NCBI RefSeq assembly: GCF_000330885.1
Contig: NC_020059.1
Location: 2,407,001-2,471,000, forward strand
Reading direction: 5' to 3'
From: Rhizobium tropici CIAT 899
GTDB taxonomy: Bacteria; Pseudomonadota; Alphaproteobacteria; Rhizobiales; Rhizobiaceae
Length of the DNA stretch: 64,000 nt
A program made the translations under genes and the position numbers. Under the pieces are notes generated by a model. It saw only the letters and a list, made by a program, of their open reading frames with translations, did not search any database and was not told where the DNA came from. Below are positions 8,947-18,111 of the stretch, in pieces (the first letter of the stretch is position 1; each line of letters opens with the position of its first letter).

Positions 8947-9804
8947 CTATAGGATCGGCTTGCCGCCCGTGACCGCGATAGTGGCGCCGGAAACATAGCT
9001 GGAGAGCGGATCGGCGAGCATGACATAGGTGGTTGCAAGCTCGACCGGCTGACCGGGACGCTTCATGGGCACTTGCTTGCCGAAATTCTCGACTGCCTCC
9101 GCTGGCATCGTGGATGGGATTAACGGCGTCCAGATCGGTCCGGGAGCAACGGTGTTGGCACGGATGCCCTTGTCGGCGAGGAGCTGCGCCAGGCCTGCCG
9201 TGAAGTTCTGAATAGCGCCTTTCGTCGTTGCATAGGCAAGAAGGGTCGGGTTGGGAGTATCGGAATTGATCGAAGCCGTATTGATGATGGCACTCCCCGG
9301 CTTCATGTGAGGGACCGCCGCCTTGGTCAGATAGAACATGGCATGGATGTTGACCTTGAATGTCGTCTCCCATTCCTGATCGGTGATATCGCCAATCTCA
9401 TGAAAACTCGCCTGGTGCGCAGCGTTGTTGACGAGGATGTCGATCCCGCCAAGCTCCGCCACCGCTTTTTCGACGATCATCCGGCAATGCTGCGAATCCT
9501 GAATATCGCCTGCGACGAGGACCGCCTTTCGCCCTGCTTCTTCTATCCAGCGTTTGGTTTCCTCGGCATCCACTTCTTCCTTCAAATAAGAAATCAGGAC
9601 GTCGGCGCCCTCCCGCGCAAACGCGATGGCGACGGCGCGGCCGATACCGCTGTCACCGCCCGTGATGATCGCCTTTTTGCCCGCAAGCTTGCCGGATCCG
9701 CGATAGCTCTCCTCGCCATGATCCGGCACCGGCCGCATGGCGGCTGTATAGCCTGGCATCGCCTGTTGCTGCGCTGGAAATGGAGGCTTCGGATGCATAA
9801 CCAT
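8947..9804 (-). CDS. SDR-family oxidoreductase (YghA-like)
   Basis: Short-chain dehydrogenase of 285 residues using NAD(P). It has the Rossmann motif TGGDSGIGR (48-56), NNAAH (126-130), the catalytic Ser178 (NTASIN) and Tyr191-x3-Lys195 (YATTK). The ~40-residue Pro-rich N-terminal extension before the fold is typical of the YghA/GsiB-like subgroup of 'glucose/ribitol dehydrogenase' annotations, often linked to general stress. ATG 9804 has an excellent ribosome site (AGGAGAACGT). Substrate unknown. Confidence 0.9.
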   Translation of the reverse strand: MVMHPKPPFPAQQQAMPGYTAAMRPVPDHGEESYRGSGKLAGKKAIITGGDSGIGRAVAIAFAREGADVLISYLKEEVDAEETKRWIEEAGRKAVLVAGDIQDSQHCRMIVEKAVAELGGIDILVNNAAHQASFHEIGDITDQEWETTFKVNIHAMFYLTKAAVPHMKPGSAIINTASINSDTPNPTLLAYATTKGAIQNFTAGLAQLLADKGIRANTVAPGPIWTPLIPSTMPAEAVENFGKQVPMKRPGQPVELATTYVMLADPLSSYVSGATIAVTGGKPIL

Positions 9805-9838
9805 GACGTTCTCCTGTCCTGATGAAGTCTTCATCTCG

Positions 9839-9863
9839 AACCATCTTTGGAGACCATGGTTCC
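9839..9863 (-). promoter_or_regulatory. candidate EcfG-type promoter of the SDR gene
   Basis: On the minus strand GGAAC (9863-9859) and GGTT (9842-9839) are separated by 16 bases. The general-stress (EcfG) consensus of alphaproteobacteria is GGAAC-N16/17-CGTT, so this matches at all but one base and lies about 30 bases upstream of the SDR start. One match in isolation is weak evidence. Confidence 0.4.
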
Positions 9864-9869
9864 CTGAAT

Positions 9870-10955
9870 TCAATCAGAAGATTGCCGCTTCTGAGCACGC
9901 CTCCTGAGCCAGTGCTGAACGCGGATTTCCTCCAATTCCATCCATTCCAGAAGCCGGCTGCTACTCGTCCGGATCTTGAGAACATCGGCAAGCACTCCTG
10001 CCCGGAAATCCTCGAAAACCGCCGGGTGGATGTAAGAGGACTTGCAAACTGAGCGGGTGTTCACGAGCCGTGATGCTATTGGGTCGACCACGCTGTTGAT
10101 TTGGCGGGCGATAGCCCGCTCGGTTTTCTCGACCTTAAGCGAAGCCAGCGCGGACACTGCCATGCAGGTCGCGCCCCAAGTCCTGAACTGACGCGAGCTG
10201 AAATCGCCTCCGGCCGTTTCCTGGATGTAAGCATTTACATCCTCCGATGAGATCTGACGGCATCCGCTATCATCGCAGACATATTTGAACAGTTGCTGTC
10301 CCGGCAGTTCCTGCAGGCGGCGCACGATGTTGGCGATGCGGCGGTCATAGTGAACGAGGTTCCATTCCTTGCCGGATTTTCCAGTGAAACGAAACTTGAC
10401 GCTTCCACCCTCCACTTGCACGTGCCGCCTCCTGAGCGTGGTCAAGCCGTAGGATCGGTTCATTTCCGCATAGGCTACGTTACCCACGCGAATGTAGAGA
10501 TTGTCCAGCATCCAGACGACTGTCGCCAATGCCCTTTCCATGGTCAGACCTCGCGAGCGCAGATCCCGATCTACCCGTTGGCGAATGTCCGGCAGGCGGG
10601 CCGCGAAATCGACGAGGCGATCGAACTTCGCGCGCTCCCGTTCTGACTGCCAATCGGGATGATAGCGGTATTGTTTGCGGCCGCGCGCGTCCGTTCCAAT
10701 GGCCTGAAGGTGTGAAAGAGGATTGGAGGAGATCACCACGTTCGTATAGGCTGGAGGAATTGCCAATGCATTCAGGCGATTGATCTCCGAAGGTTCCGTG
10801 ATCCGCTTTCCCGTGGGCGAGTAGTAGAGGAAACCGTTCTTTCCCTGCTTTCGGGTAATTCCAACATTGAGGCTGGGAATGTAGATCAATCCGGAGGTAA
10901 GCTTGGCCTCTGCGGTAGCCGCTGCAACGCCGACTTTGGGGAGCATCTGGTTCAT
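9870..10955 (-). CDS. DNA topoisomerase IB (poxvirus/eukaryote type)
   Basis: Relaxes supercoils by nicking one strand through a 3'-phosphotyrosine. It shows the N-terminal DNA-binding part (GITRKQGKNGFLYYSPTGK, AIPPAYTNVVIS) and the catalytic domain: RVGN.AY (~155), KFRFTGKSGKEW (~187-198, catalytic Lys), QFRTWGAT, and the nucleophile Tyr308 in TRSVCKSSYIHP. The 361 residues fit the bacterial family. The start is uncertain: 10955 is chosen because the family begins near here, but the ribosome site is weak and other ATGs lie at 10946 and upstream. Confidence 0.9.
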   Translation of the reverse strand: MNQMLPKVGVAAATAEAKLTSGLIYIPSLNVGITRKQGKNGFLYYSPTGKRITEPSEINRLNALAIPPAYTNVVISSNPLSHLQAIGTDARGRKQYRYHPDWQSERERAKFDRLVDFAARLPDIRQRVDRDLRSRGLTMERALATVVWMLDNLYIRVGNVAYAEMNRSYGLTTLRRRHVQVEGGSVKFRFTGKSGKEWNLVHYDRRIANIVRRLQELPGQQLFKYVCDDSGCRQISSEDVNAYIQETAGGDFSSRQFRTWGATCMAVSALASLKVEKTERAIARQINSVVDPIASRLVNTRSVCKSSYIHPAVFEDFRAGVLADVLKIRTSSSRLLEWMELEEIRVQHWLRRRAQKRQSSD

Positions 10956-11150
10956 GTCCGCATAACTCGGTTTTAGCCCGCCGGTTCCATCGCATTGACG
11001 CAGGTGATATTTTGCAGCAACGGAGCCCGCTCGGCGCGGGTGAAGCTTTTGTTCAGGACGCTTGCCCGCCGCGGATCGTTGCGCCGCGGCAGCCACTCCT
11101 TCGACTGGAAACGAGTATGCCGATTTCTGACCCGAAGTTATCCCGGTTCT

Positions 11151-12935
11151 CTAGCGGCGACCAAAGACGGCACTCAGCGCCTGTTTCAAGGTACCCTTGA
11201 CCACGCCGCTTTCCTCGGGATCTCCTTTCAGCAGGGCGGCGCTCAAGTTGCGCATCTGCTCGAAGGTGATGTGCGGCGGTATCGGCGGCACTTCCGGATC
11301 GGTCTTGACTTCGAGGACCACAGGCTGCTGGGCGGCAAGTGCCTCATCCCAGGCAGCACCAAGCATCTCCGGCCGATCGACGAAGATGCCACGCAGGCCG
11401 ATCATTTCGGCAAAGCGATGATAGGGAACATCGGGAATGCGTTGCGACGCATCGAATTTAGGATCGCCTTCCATGACACGCTGCTCCCAGGTCACCTGGT
11501 TGAGGTCCTCATTGTTGAAGACGCAGACGACCATGCGGGGATCGGACCAATTGCGCCAATACTTGGCGACGGTAATCAGTTCGGCCAGGTTGTTCATCTG
11601 CATGGCGCCGTCACCAACCAGTGCAACGACCGGCCGATCGGGATGCGCGACTTTCGCGGCGATCGCGTAGGGCACCGCCGCTCCCATGGATGCGAGACCA
11701 CCCGATAGGGACGCCATCATACCGCGCCGCATGCGCAGATCGCGCGCATACCAGTTGGCGCAGGAGCCGGAATCGCTTGTCACGATGACGCCGTCAGGCA
11801 GACGCGGCGAAAGCTCCCAAGTGACACGTTGCGGGTTGACGGGATTGGCTTCGACATGCGCTCTTGTTTCCAGCGTTCGCCACCATTCGCCGACGCTCGT
11901 CTCGATCTGCTTGCGCCAGGCAAGGTCCTGCTTTTGCTTGAGAAGCGGCAGGAGTGCCTGCAAAGTCTCCCGGGCATCGCCGACAAGGTTGACCTCCATT
12001 GGATAACGCAGAGAGAGCATGTCAGGCCGGATATCGATCTGGACCCCTTTCGCATCGCCCTCCTCGGGCAGGAACTCCGAATAGGGAAAACCGGATCCGA
12101 CAACCAGCAGCGTATCGCAATCCCGCATCAGGTCCCAGGACGGTTCGGTACCCAGAAGGCCGATGGGGCCGGTTACCCAAGTCAAATCGTCCGGTAAAGC
12201 GGCCTTGCCGAGCAGGGCCTTTGCTGCCCCTGCCCCCAGTCGGTCGGCGACCGCGATCACCTCGTCGGTTGCGCCCAGCGCGCCGGCGCCGACCAGAATC
12301 GCAACCTTCTTGCCCGCATTCAGGACCGAGGCGGCGCGCTTCAGATCGATCTCGTGCGGCACGGTCCTCGGAGCTACATACCCCAAACCCGACATGACGG
12401 AGCCATGCTTACGTGGCGGGGTCTCATATGGCATCTCCTGCAAGTCGTTGGGCAGGATGACCGCAGTCACCGTCTTGTTCGCCAGCGCGATGCGCGCCGC
12501 CCGGTCGACCAGATGACGCACCTGGGAGGGCGCCGATGCCTGATGGACGAAATCGCCTGCGACATCCTTGAAAAGCGACGGGAGATCGACTTCCTGCTGA
12601 TAATGACCGCCGAGCGCCCGACGCGCTTGCTGGCCGACCAGCGCCAGCACCGGTTGGTGGTCCAGCCGCGCATCATAGAGCCCGGTGACCAAATGCGTAG
12701 CACCCGGCCCCGATGTCGCAATGCACACGCCAAGCTCGCCCGAGAATTTGGCATAGGCAGAGGCCATGAATGCAGCCATTTCCTCATGGCGAGCCTGGAT
12801 GAATTCTATTTTTCCGCCGGCCCGGTTCAAGGCTCCGAAGAGGCCGTTGATGCCATCGCCGGGATAGCCGAACATCCGCCGCACGCCCCAGTCGTACAGC
12901 CGCTCGACAATAAAATCGCCAACCGTCTTTGCCAT
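11151..12935 (-). CDS. thiamine-pyrophosphate enzyme, pyruvate oxidase/dehydrogenase (PoxB) type
   Basis: 594-residue TPP enzyme with the three usual domains: N-terminal PYR domain with the activating Glu (QARHEEMAAF, ~51), a central FAD/DHAP-like domain (~185-330; AILVGAGALG) and the C-terminal PP domain with the GDG...NN metal/TPP motif (VGDGAMQMNNLAEL). Length and GYPGDGINGL opening match PoxB, which decarboxylates pyruvate to acetate and CO2 in stationary phase, rather than acetolactate synthase; the reaction is inferred. Start ATG 12935 has GGAG upstream. Standing alone between topoisomerase IB and small stress genes. Confidence 0.85.
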   Translation of the reverse strand: MAKTVGDFIVERLYDWGVRRMFGYPGDGINGLFGALNRAGGKIEFIQARHEEMAAFMASAYAKFSGELGVCIATSGPGATHLVTGLYDARLDHQPVLALVGQQARRALGGHYQQEVDLPSLFKDVAGDFVHQASAPSQVRHLVDRAARIALANKTVTAVILPNDLQEMPYETPPRKHGSVMSGLGYVAPRTVPHEIDLKRAASVLNAGKKVAILVGAGALGATDEVIAVADRLGAGAAKALLGKAALPDDLTWVTGPIGLLGTEPSWDLMRDCDTLLVVGSGFPYSEFLPEEGDAKGVQIDIRPDMLSLRYPMEVNLVGDARETLQALLPLLKQKQDLAWRKQIETSVGEWWRTLETRAHVEANPVNPQRVTWELSPRLPDGVIVTSDSGSCANWYARDLRMRRGMMASLSGGLASMGAAVPYAIAAKVAHPDRPVVALVGDGAMQMNNLAELITVAKYWRNWSDPRMVVCVFNNEDLNQVTWEQRVMEGDPKFDASQRIPDVPYHRFAEMIGLRGIFVDRPEMLGAAWDEALAAQQPVVLEVKTDPEVPPIPPHITFEQMRNLSAALLKGDPEESGVVKGTLKQALSAVFGRR

Positions 12936-13189
12936 GCTCCATCTCCGCTTGCTGCGCATCAGTAGTGCTGAGAAATCTCCCGGCCCAACAAGTAAGATGT
13001 GCTTATGTTCCCGATCCGGGCAGGCACCGTCAGACGAGCGCACGTCCAGCGGTCGATGCAACGGAAGCTGGCGATATGAAGGATCAGGCGGCTGCGGCAG
13101 GGGGAGATTCGGAACAATAGGCTTGGTCGGCGGTTCCATGGCAGACGCGACATCGCGGCGAAATATCAAACGCTCCACGGAGGCCGAGA

Positions 13190-13393
13190 ATGAAACACCA
13201 GCAACCCCAGGATGGTGCCCCAGGAACGACCGATCAGTCGCCGAGATGGGAAGGACCCAGCGGATCGAAGCCCGCCGGCTACCTGCCGGCAAAGGACGGT
13301 GGAGAGAAGGCCCGAGACGCACATGGCGAAAACATTGATCATCCCCGCAAGCGTCGAGTTTCCGACGCGATGAAGCAGAAGGGCGATGATTAG
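13190..13393 (+). CDS. small hydrophilic protein, 67 aa
   Basis: Very polar protein (Pro, Gly, Gln, Lys, Asp) with no hydrophobic segment, likely disordered; contains WEGPSGSKPAGYLPAKDG. ATG 13190 is preceded by GGAGG at a suitable distance. It diverges from the PoxB-like gene across 254 bp of otherwise empty sequence. Function unknown. Confidence 0.6.
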   Translation: MKHQQPQDGAPGTTDQSPRWEGPSGSKPAGYLPAKDGGEKARDAHGENIDHPRKRRVSDAMKQKGDD

Positions 13394-13417
13394 GGTCTGT
13401 TCAGGATGCGTGTTCGA

Positions 13418-13639
13418 TCACAGAGCCCCATGAGCAGCCTTCGCCAGAAGCACAAGCTGTTGCTCATCGTGAATACCTTGCTGGTATAATTCGATGATCA
13501 TAGCGGCCGCTTCTTCCGCCATTTCGCTATCTTTGGCGATGTTTCGCTCAGCAAGGAAGCCCTCAAAAGCGCGCTGGCATAAATCCAACTCGCTGGAGTT
13601 CAGGAAATGACCGTGGCTGCCCAAGGAATTTCGAATCAT
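13418..13639 (-). CDS. small hypothetical protein, 73 aa
   Basis: Helical protein with a conserved-looking core (NSSELDLCQRAFEGFLAE, then EEAAAMIIELYQQGI), of a type repeatedly seen in rhizobia. ATG 13639 follows AAGAGAACG. The acidic helical C-terminus suggests a protein-binding role but nothing more can be said. Convergent with the 67-residue gene, 24 bp away. Confidence 0.7.
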   Translation of the reverse strand: MIRNSLGSHGHFLNSSELDLCQRAFEGFLAERNIAKDSEMAEEAAAMIIELYQQGIHDEQQLVLLAKAAHGAL

Positions 13640-13788
13640 TGCGTTCTCTTTCCTTTTTGACGGTGTTGGACGCTGTGAAAGTGTCCGATTCTCAAAATTG
13701 CGATGAAAATGACTAGATCGACGGTCTTCCCGCTGCTCGTTTCGCTCCATGGGCTCGATCAGCGAAGAAGGATATTGGCGAGCTAGAT

Positions 13789-14112
13789 CTAGGTGTCGGG
13801 ACTTTTATTCTCTTGCTCGGCCATATACTCACCGGACCGCGATGCAGGTGGACGGTCGACACGCTTGCGAGGAGCTGCCAAAGCAGGGGGCGCCTCAGGG
13901 ACATGGGTCGCCTGGGTCACACCCTCCGTCTCGATTACCGGCGAACGTCCTGGTTCGCCCTGCTTTGGTCGGTTACGCCTCCGCGAGACGTCGTGCTCGG
14001 CGCGATGCCAATGGGTCAGATGTTCCCCCTCGGGGCGCCCTTCATTTTCCCATATCTGATAGGCGCGTGACCGAATTTCCTCTTCTCTGGTAGGGCGCCC
14101 GTTCTTTGCCAT
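13789..14112 (-). CDS. DUF2934 domain protein
   Basis: 107 residues. Residues ~10-40 (EEEIRSRAYQIWENEGRPEGEHLTHWHRAE) are the DUF2934 signature, a short helical domain with conserved Trp and His found in many rhizobial proteins; the remainder is Pro/Arg-rich and probably disordered. ATG 14112 has GGGAGG 10 bases upstream. Biochemical role unknown; the family is often near stress genes. Confidence 0.8.
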   Translation of the reverse strand: MAKNGRPTREEEIRSRAYQIWENEGRPEGEHLTHWHRAEHDVSRRRNRPKQGEPGRSPVIETEGVTQATHVPEAPPALAAPRKRVDRPPASRSGEYMAEQENKSPDT

Positions 14113-14257
14113 CGCATGATGCCTCCCGAAATAGATGCGGAAACCTTCCGGCTTCGCTCAAACGGTCCCGAACAGCCACGTCACCATAATGTTCCATTCA
14201 GGCAACGGGTATGTAGAGCGATGCGGCTTTCTTTGCGCGCCTCGCGCCGCAGTCGGC

Positions 14258-15931
14258 TCAGTCGTCGAAGCACTCGGCTTCGCTCTCAAAGGACAAGAGA
14301 AAATATCCGTAGGCCTGGAATGTCAGTGAATAGGAAGCCTGCTCGACGACCGGGAATTTTGTTTCACCAAACAATTCGACAGGGGTTTTACCCAGAAACG
14401 GGCCGAGATCCAGCCGTACAGCCTGTCCGTTGTTCGCTAGGTTGGCCGCAAAAAGCACGCAGTCGTTGCGATACTCTCTGGCATAGGCAATGACCGCCGT
14501 ATTGTCGGTGCTGAGAAAGCGTATGGAGCCCCGCGCGAATGCGGGATGCTGAGCGCGGATCGCCAGGACGCGGCGGATCCAGTTCAAAAGCGAGTGCGGA
14601 TCGTTTTCCTGCGCCGCGACATTGATGGCGCGATACCCAAATTGCGCATCGTCTATGACGGGAAGTGCGAGCTTGTCGGAAGCGGCATCGGAAAAACCTC
14701 CATTCCGGCCATTCGACCATTGCATCGGCGTGCGCACCCCGTCCCTGTCGCCCAAGTCGAGATTGTCGCCCATTCCGATCTCGTCACCATAATAAAGCAC
14801 CGGGCTGCCCGGCAACGACAGCAGCAGCATGTGGAGAAGCTCAACCCGCCGTCTATCCTGATCCATCAAAGGCGAAAGACGGCGCCTGATCCCCAAATTG
14901 AGGCGCGCACGCTCGTCGGAAGCGTAGGTATTCCAGAGGAAATTACGCTCGGCTTCGCTGACCATTTCCAAGGTCAGTTCGTCATGATTTCTAAGGAAAA
15001 TGGCCCATTGGCAATCGCTCGGAATATCCTGAGTCTGGTTTACCATCGTGATGATCGGCTGGGCGTTCCCCATGGCAATTGCAGTGAAAATCCGTGGCAT
15101 CAGCGGAAAATGAAAAGCCATGTGGCATTCATCCCCGGTGCCGAAATACTCCCGCGCCTCGTCCGGCCACTGATTGGCCTCGGCCAGGAGAATGACGCCC
15201 GGCCGCTCCGCATCGAGCATGTTTCGGATGAGCTTGAGCAGGGCATGGGTTTCGGGAAGATTTTCGTTGTTGGTATTCTCCCGTTCGACCAGATAGGGCA
15301 CAGCATCCAGCCGGAAGCCATCGACGCCGGCCTTGAGCCAGAAGCGCATGATATCAAGCAAAGCTTCGACGACCTCGGGATTTCGATAATTCAGATCGGG
15401 CTGATGCGAGTAGAAACGATGCCAGAAATAGGCTCTGGCGACGGGGTCCCAGGTCCAGTTGGATCTTTCGCTATCGACAAAAATGATGCGCGTCTCCGCG
15501 AACTTGTCGTCCGTCTCGGACCAGACATAGAAATCGCGCTCCGGAGATCCGGGCGGCGCATATCTGGCGCGCTGAAACCAGGGATGCTGGTCCGAGGTAT
15601 GATTAATGACCAGCTCTGTAATCACCCGCATGCCGCGCGCATGCGCCGCCTTCACGAAGGATGTGAAGTCCTTGATAGTGCCGAATTGCGGGTTAATTCC
15701 TCTGTAGTCCAGAACGTCGTAACCGTCGTCGCGCCGCGGCGACGGATAAAAGGGCAGCAGCCAGATCGTATTGACGCCGAGCGAGGCCAGATAATCCAGC
15801 TTTTGGGTAAGCCCGGCAAAGTCGCCGAATCCGTCGCCATCCGCATCAAAGAACGATTTCACATGCAGTTGATAGATCACCGCATCCTTATGCCACGACG
15901 GATAGCGAAGATTGCGGTCAATCGTGCTCAA
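14258..15931 (-). CDS. treS: trehalose synthase (maltose alpha-D-glucosyltransferase)
   Basis: GH13 enzyme interconverting maltose and trehalose, an osmo- and desiccation protectant. The (beta/alpha)8 barrel carries the catalytic nucleophile D209 (DGFRLDAVPYL), acid/base E251 (LLAEANQWP) and D317 (LRNHDELT); the opening WHKDAVIYQLHVKSFFDADGDG is typical of TreS. At 557 residues it is a TreS without the fused maltokinase found in many actinobacteria. The start appears to be TTG at 15931, with GGGAGAGG just upstream. It sits alone, next to small stress genes. Confidence 0.92.
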   Translation of the reverse strand: MSTIDRNLRYPSWHKDAVIYQLHVKSFFDADGDGFGDFAGLTQKLDYLASLGVNTIWLLPFYPSPRRDDGYDVLDYRGINPQFGTIKDFTSFVKAAHARGMRVITELVINHTSDQHPWFQRARYAPPGSPERDFYVWSETDDKFAETRIIFVDSERSNWTWDPVARAYFWHRFYSHQPDLNYRNPEVVEALLDIMRFWLKAGVDGFRLDAVPYLVERENTNNENLPETHALLKLIRNMLDAERPGVILLAEANQWPDEAREYFGTGDECHMAFHFPLMPRIFTAIAMGNAQPIITMVNQTQDIPSDCQWAIFLRNHDELTLEMVSEAERNFLWNTYASDERARLNLGIRRRLSPLMDQDRRRVELLHMLLLSLPGSPVLYYGDEIGMGDNLDLGDRDGVRTPMQWSNGRNGGFSDAASDKLALPVIDDAQFGYRAINVAAQENDPHSLLNWIRRVLAIRAQHPAFARGSIRFLSTDNTAVIAYAREYRNDCVLFAANLANNGQAVRLDLGPFLGKTPVELFGETKFPVVEQASYSLTFQAYGYFLLSFESEAECFDD

Positions 15932-16190
15932 GCGCCTCTCCCTTGCAACTCCAGCTGATGATCAGCCTCCAGGCTCTGACAATTAAAGCCGGCAGTCCGA
16001 TCTTCAAGACCGCGAAAGTCGGCCCGGCCCGGAGGCGCTCTGGGTCGTAAACGAAGCCGCCCTGCTCGGTTCGAGAGGCGTCGTTGCCCTCATCCCAGAA
16101 ACGGAAATTTTCTTTCCACACGTCTTTTCGGCGGGAACTCCGCCCCCATTCCAGAGTTCGGATGTTAGTGACAGCAGTGGGGTGGAGATT

Positions 16191-16376
16191 ATGGAACGCA
16201 TCGAAACGGAAGCGATTGAAATTCAATCGTCCACGCAGGTCTGGTCGGTTGCCGACTTCGCCAAGCGAAACAAGCTGGATGAGAATGAGGAACGTCGCCT
16301 CCGTCAGTTGTTTGGTGCATTCGCCACGGCCTGCGAATTGCAGCATAACATCACGCGCAAGCCGCGATGGAGATAG
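16191..16376 (+). CDS. small hypothetical protein, 61 aa
   Basis: Charged helical protein with a helix-turn-helix-like middle (SVADFAKRNKLDENEERRLRQ) and a basic C-terminus. ATG 16191 is preceded by GTGGAG. Comparable short proteins are widespread in rhizobia; DNA binding is a guess from the sequence pattern only. Confidence 0.65.
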   Translation: MERIETEAIEIQSSTQVWSVADFAKRNKLDENEERRLRQLFGAFATACELQHNITRKPRWR

Positions 16377-16465
16377 CCTGCTTCATCACCGCTTGAGATC
16401 GAAATGGGGAGGAATGTCAGGGATGAGTTGTCGAAACTTTGAACCGGTTGCCATCGCCTGAAAAC

Positions 16466-16720
16466 TCATGCGTCGAAAACAAAGACATTCCCTTCCTTGA
16501 CCGCTTCCAGAAACGCCGTGCGAGCAGCTTCAGGGTCTAGACGGCCATCAAATGCCTGGAGCAATGCGTCCTTCGCCACATGGAAAGCTGGCCCATCTTC
16601 CAAAGTGGGCCACTCGTGAAGCATATATTCCGAGGCGCGCTCAACGCTCGCGATGTTGACCCGCAGGCCCGTCTTTCTGGCTTCGACGGTGACCGACTTA
16701 CTCCACCAAATTTGTGTCAT
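16466..16720 (-). CDS. DUF982 family protein
   Basis: 84-residue protein of the rhizobial DUF982 family: W-x-K-x-V-x-V (WSKSVTV), then 'ASVERASEYMLHEWP' and 'AFHVAKDALLQAFDGRLDPEAARTAFLEAV'. GGAGG lies 9 bases before ATG 16720, which is preferred to the in-frame ATG at 16729. Function unknown; family members are often found on plasmids and near stress genes. Confidence 0.85.
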   Translation of the reverse strand: MTQIWWSKSVTVEARKTGLRVNIASVERASEYMLHEWPTLEDGPAFHVAKDALLQAFDGRLDPEAARTAFLEAVKEGNVFVFDA

Positions 16721-16930
16721 GTCCTGCATCCTCCGATGCACTAAACACGGCGGGAAACGGAATGTTCCAACCCTGCCGAAGTCATAACGCCTCATCTGCA
16801 TGAACTCGGGAAGCGTGCATGAAAATGGAATAGAGCCGGTTGTGCGAACCATCAGTCCTGCTGGACGCGGAACCGGAAGGCTAACCCGGCGTTTGCTGTT
16901 GGAAGATGCAAGCATTGCGGGAGCAATCCT

Positions 16931-17164
16931 ATGAAATTCTTCTTCAATCTCCGTTCAGAAGATGCGGTCGATATTGATGGGGATGGAGTGGAGCTACCGT
17001 CGCTGCAAGCTGCCAAGGATGAAACCTGCCATTCCGCAAGGGAAATGATCGCCGAACTGATCCTCCAGAACAAGCCGATCGACGGCATGACATTCGAGAT
17101 CGTAGATGAGAGCGGCGAAGTTCTCGCAACCATTCGCTTTCGCGATCTCATCAGATTGGAATGA
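16931..17164 (+). CDS. DUF6894-type small protein, 77 aa
   Basis: Compact alpha/beta protein opening KFFFNLR and containing DGDGVELPSLQAAKDE, then VDESGEVLATIRFRDLI; this matches the family of ~70-80-residue rhizobial proteins annotated as DUF6894. Bases before ATG 16931 include GGGAG. Function unknown. It converges on the YciF-like gene, with a strong hairpin between. Confidence 0.8.
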   Translation: MKFFFNLRSEDAVDIDGDGVELPSLQAAKDETCHSAREMIAELILQNKPIDGMTFEIVDESGEVLATIRFRDLIRLE

Positions 17165-17242
17165 GGCGCCTCGACGGAAATGTCGGTTGTCGTTCCGGCT
17201 GCGATGGCGGCAACAATCGTTCTTCAACGAGACTCGTGCTCA

Positions 17243-17272
17243 AGCGGTGCGCTGATGCTGCAGCGCACCGCT
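17243..17272. terminator. 12-bp perfect hairpin between convergent genes
   Basis: AGCGGTGCGCTG (17243-17254) and CAGCGCACCGCT (17261-17272) pair perfectly around a six-base loop, midway between two convergent genes. There is no T-run, so it may be a bidirectional transcript-end hairpin or a palindromic repeat rather than a classical terminator. Confidence 0.55.
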
Positions 17273-17293
17273 GAATCGGATGCAATCGGCGCT

Positions 17294-17794
17294 TTAAGCT
17301 GCCTTTTTGGCCTTCGCGTTGGCGGCAGTTTCCGCCAGCTTCGTCAGCTTTTGGTCCGTAGCCTTCTCTTCCTCCAGTGTCTGCTGAAGAAGCGGCACAG
17401 CCTCCTTGAGCCCAAGCTGCTTGGCCCATTCTATTAACGTTCCATAGCGCGCAATTTCGTAGTGCTCGACGGCCTGGGCCGAGGAAATCAGCCCTGCGTC
17501 GAGTGCCGGGGTACCTTTGAATTCCTCGATGATCTCGTCGGCTTCGGCGACGATGCCGAGAATTGCTTCGCAGGTCTTGCCGCGCGCCGGCTTTCCGAGG
17601 AGCTCGAACACCTGCTCCAGGCGTTCGACATGGCCCTGGGTTTCGTCCCGGTGATGAAGAAAGCCTCGCTTGCCTTCTTCCGCCTGTGCCGCACGTGCCA
17701 TCTTGGGCAATGCCTTCAGGATTTGCTTTTCGGCGTAATAGATGTCTTTCAGCGTTTCCAGAAAGAGATCGTTCAAAGTCTTCTCGGATGCCAT
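17294..17794 (-). CDS. YciF-like DUF892 ferritin-fold stress protein
   Basis: 166 residues of four-helix-bundle type: LFLETLKDIYYAEKQILKALPKM at the start and HHRDETQGHVERLEQVFE after it, with Glu/His residues in the positions that bind the di-iron site in YciF. Members are induced by stress; enzymatic activity is not established. A Lys/Ala-rich tail (ANAKAKKAA) ends the protein. It belongs with the other small stress genes here. Confidence 0.9.
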   Translation of the reverse strand: MASEKTLNDLFLETLKDIYYAEKQILKALPKMARAAQAEEGKRGFLHHRDETQGHVERLEQVFELLGKPARGKTCEAILGIVAEADEIIEEFKGTPALDAGLISSAQAVEHYEIARYGTLIEWAKQLGLKEAVPLLQQTLEEEKATDQKLTKLAETAANAKAKKAA

Positions 17795-17937
17795 TTGGGG
17801 TCCTCCAACATGGGTTTAACGTCATCTTGGTACGGAAGCAGAAGCACTCTGCCTCCCATCAGGTCGGCGGACGGTCTGTCCGCTCGATACACCTGCAGAA
17901 CGAGAAGTCGGCAGAGCGCGTGCCTCGGCGGATTAGA

Positions 17938-18111
17938 TCAGGATTTCTTGTGGCTTTGCTGACCGGCTTTCACATGCTGCTCGTGAGAGCCGCCCCGCAC
18001 GCCGCCTGATCGTTGTTCTTTGTGCGATGAAGCCTGCTTCGTGTCGGTATTCTTGTGACCCTGCTGGCCGGCTTTGACATGCTGTTCATGAGATCCACCT
18101 TGGGAAGCCAT
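17938..18111 (-). CDS. small KGG-type stress protein with two copies of a repeat
   Basis: 57 residues containing the motif GGSHEQHVKAGQQ-HK twice (residues ~5-20 and ~40-56), similar to stress-induced proteins with KGG motifs. The duplicated DNA is visible around 17955-17995 and 18065-18105. AGGAG precedes ATG 18111. Hydrophilic and likely disordered; thought to be stress-related by family resemblance. Last host gene before the tRNA remnant at 18418. Confidence 0.75.
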   Translation of the reverse strand: MASQGGSHEQHVKAGQQGHKNTDTKQASSHKEQRSGGVRGGSHEQHVKAGQQSHKKS

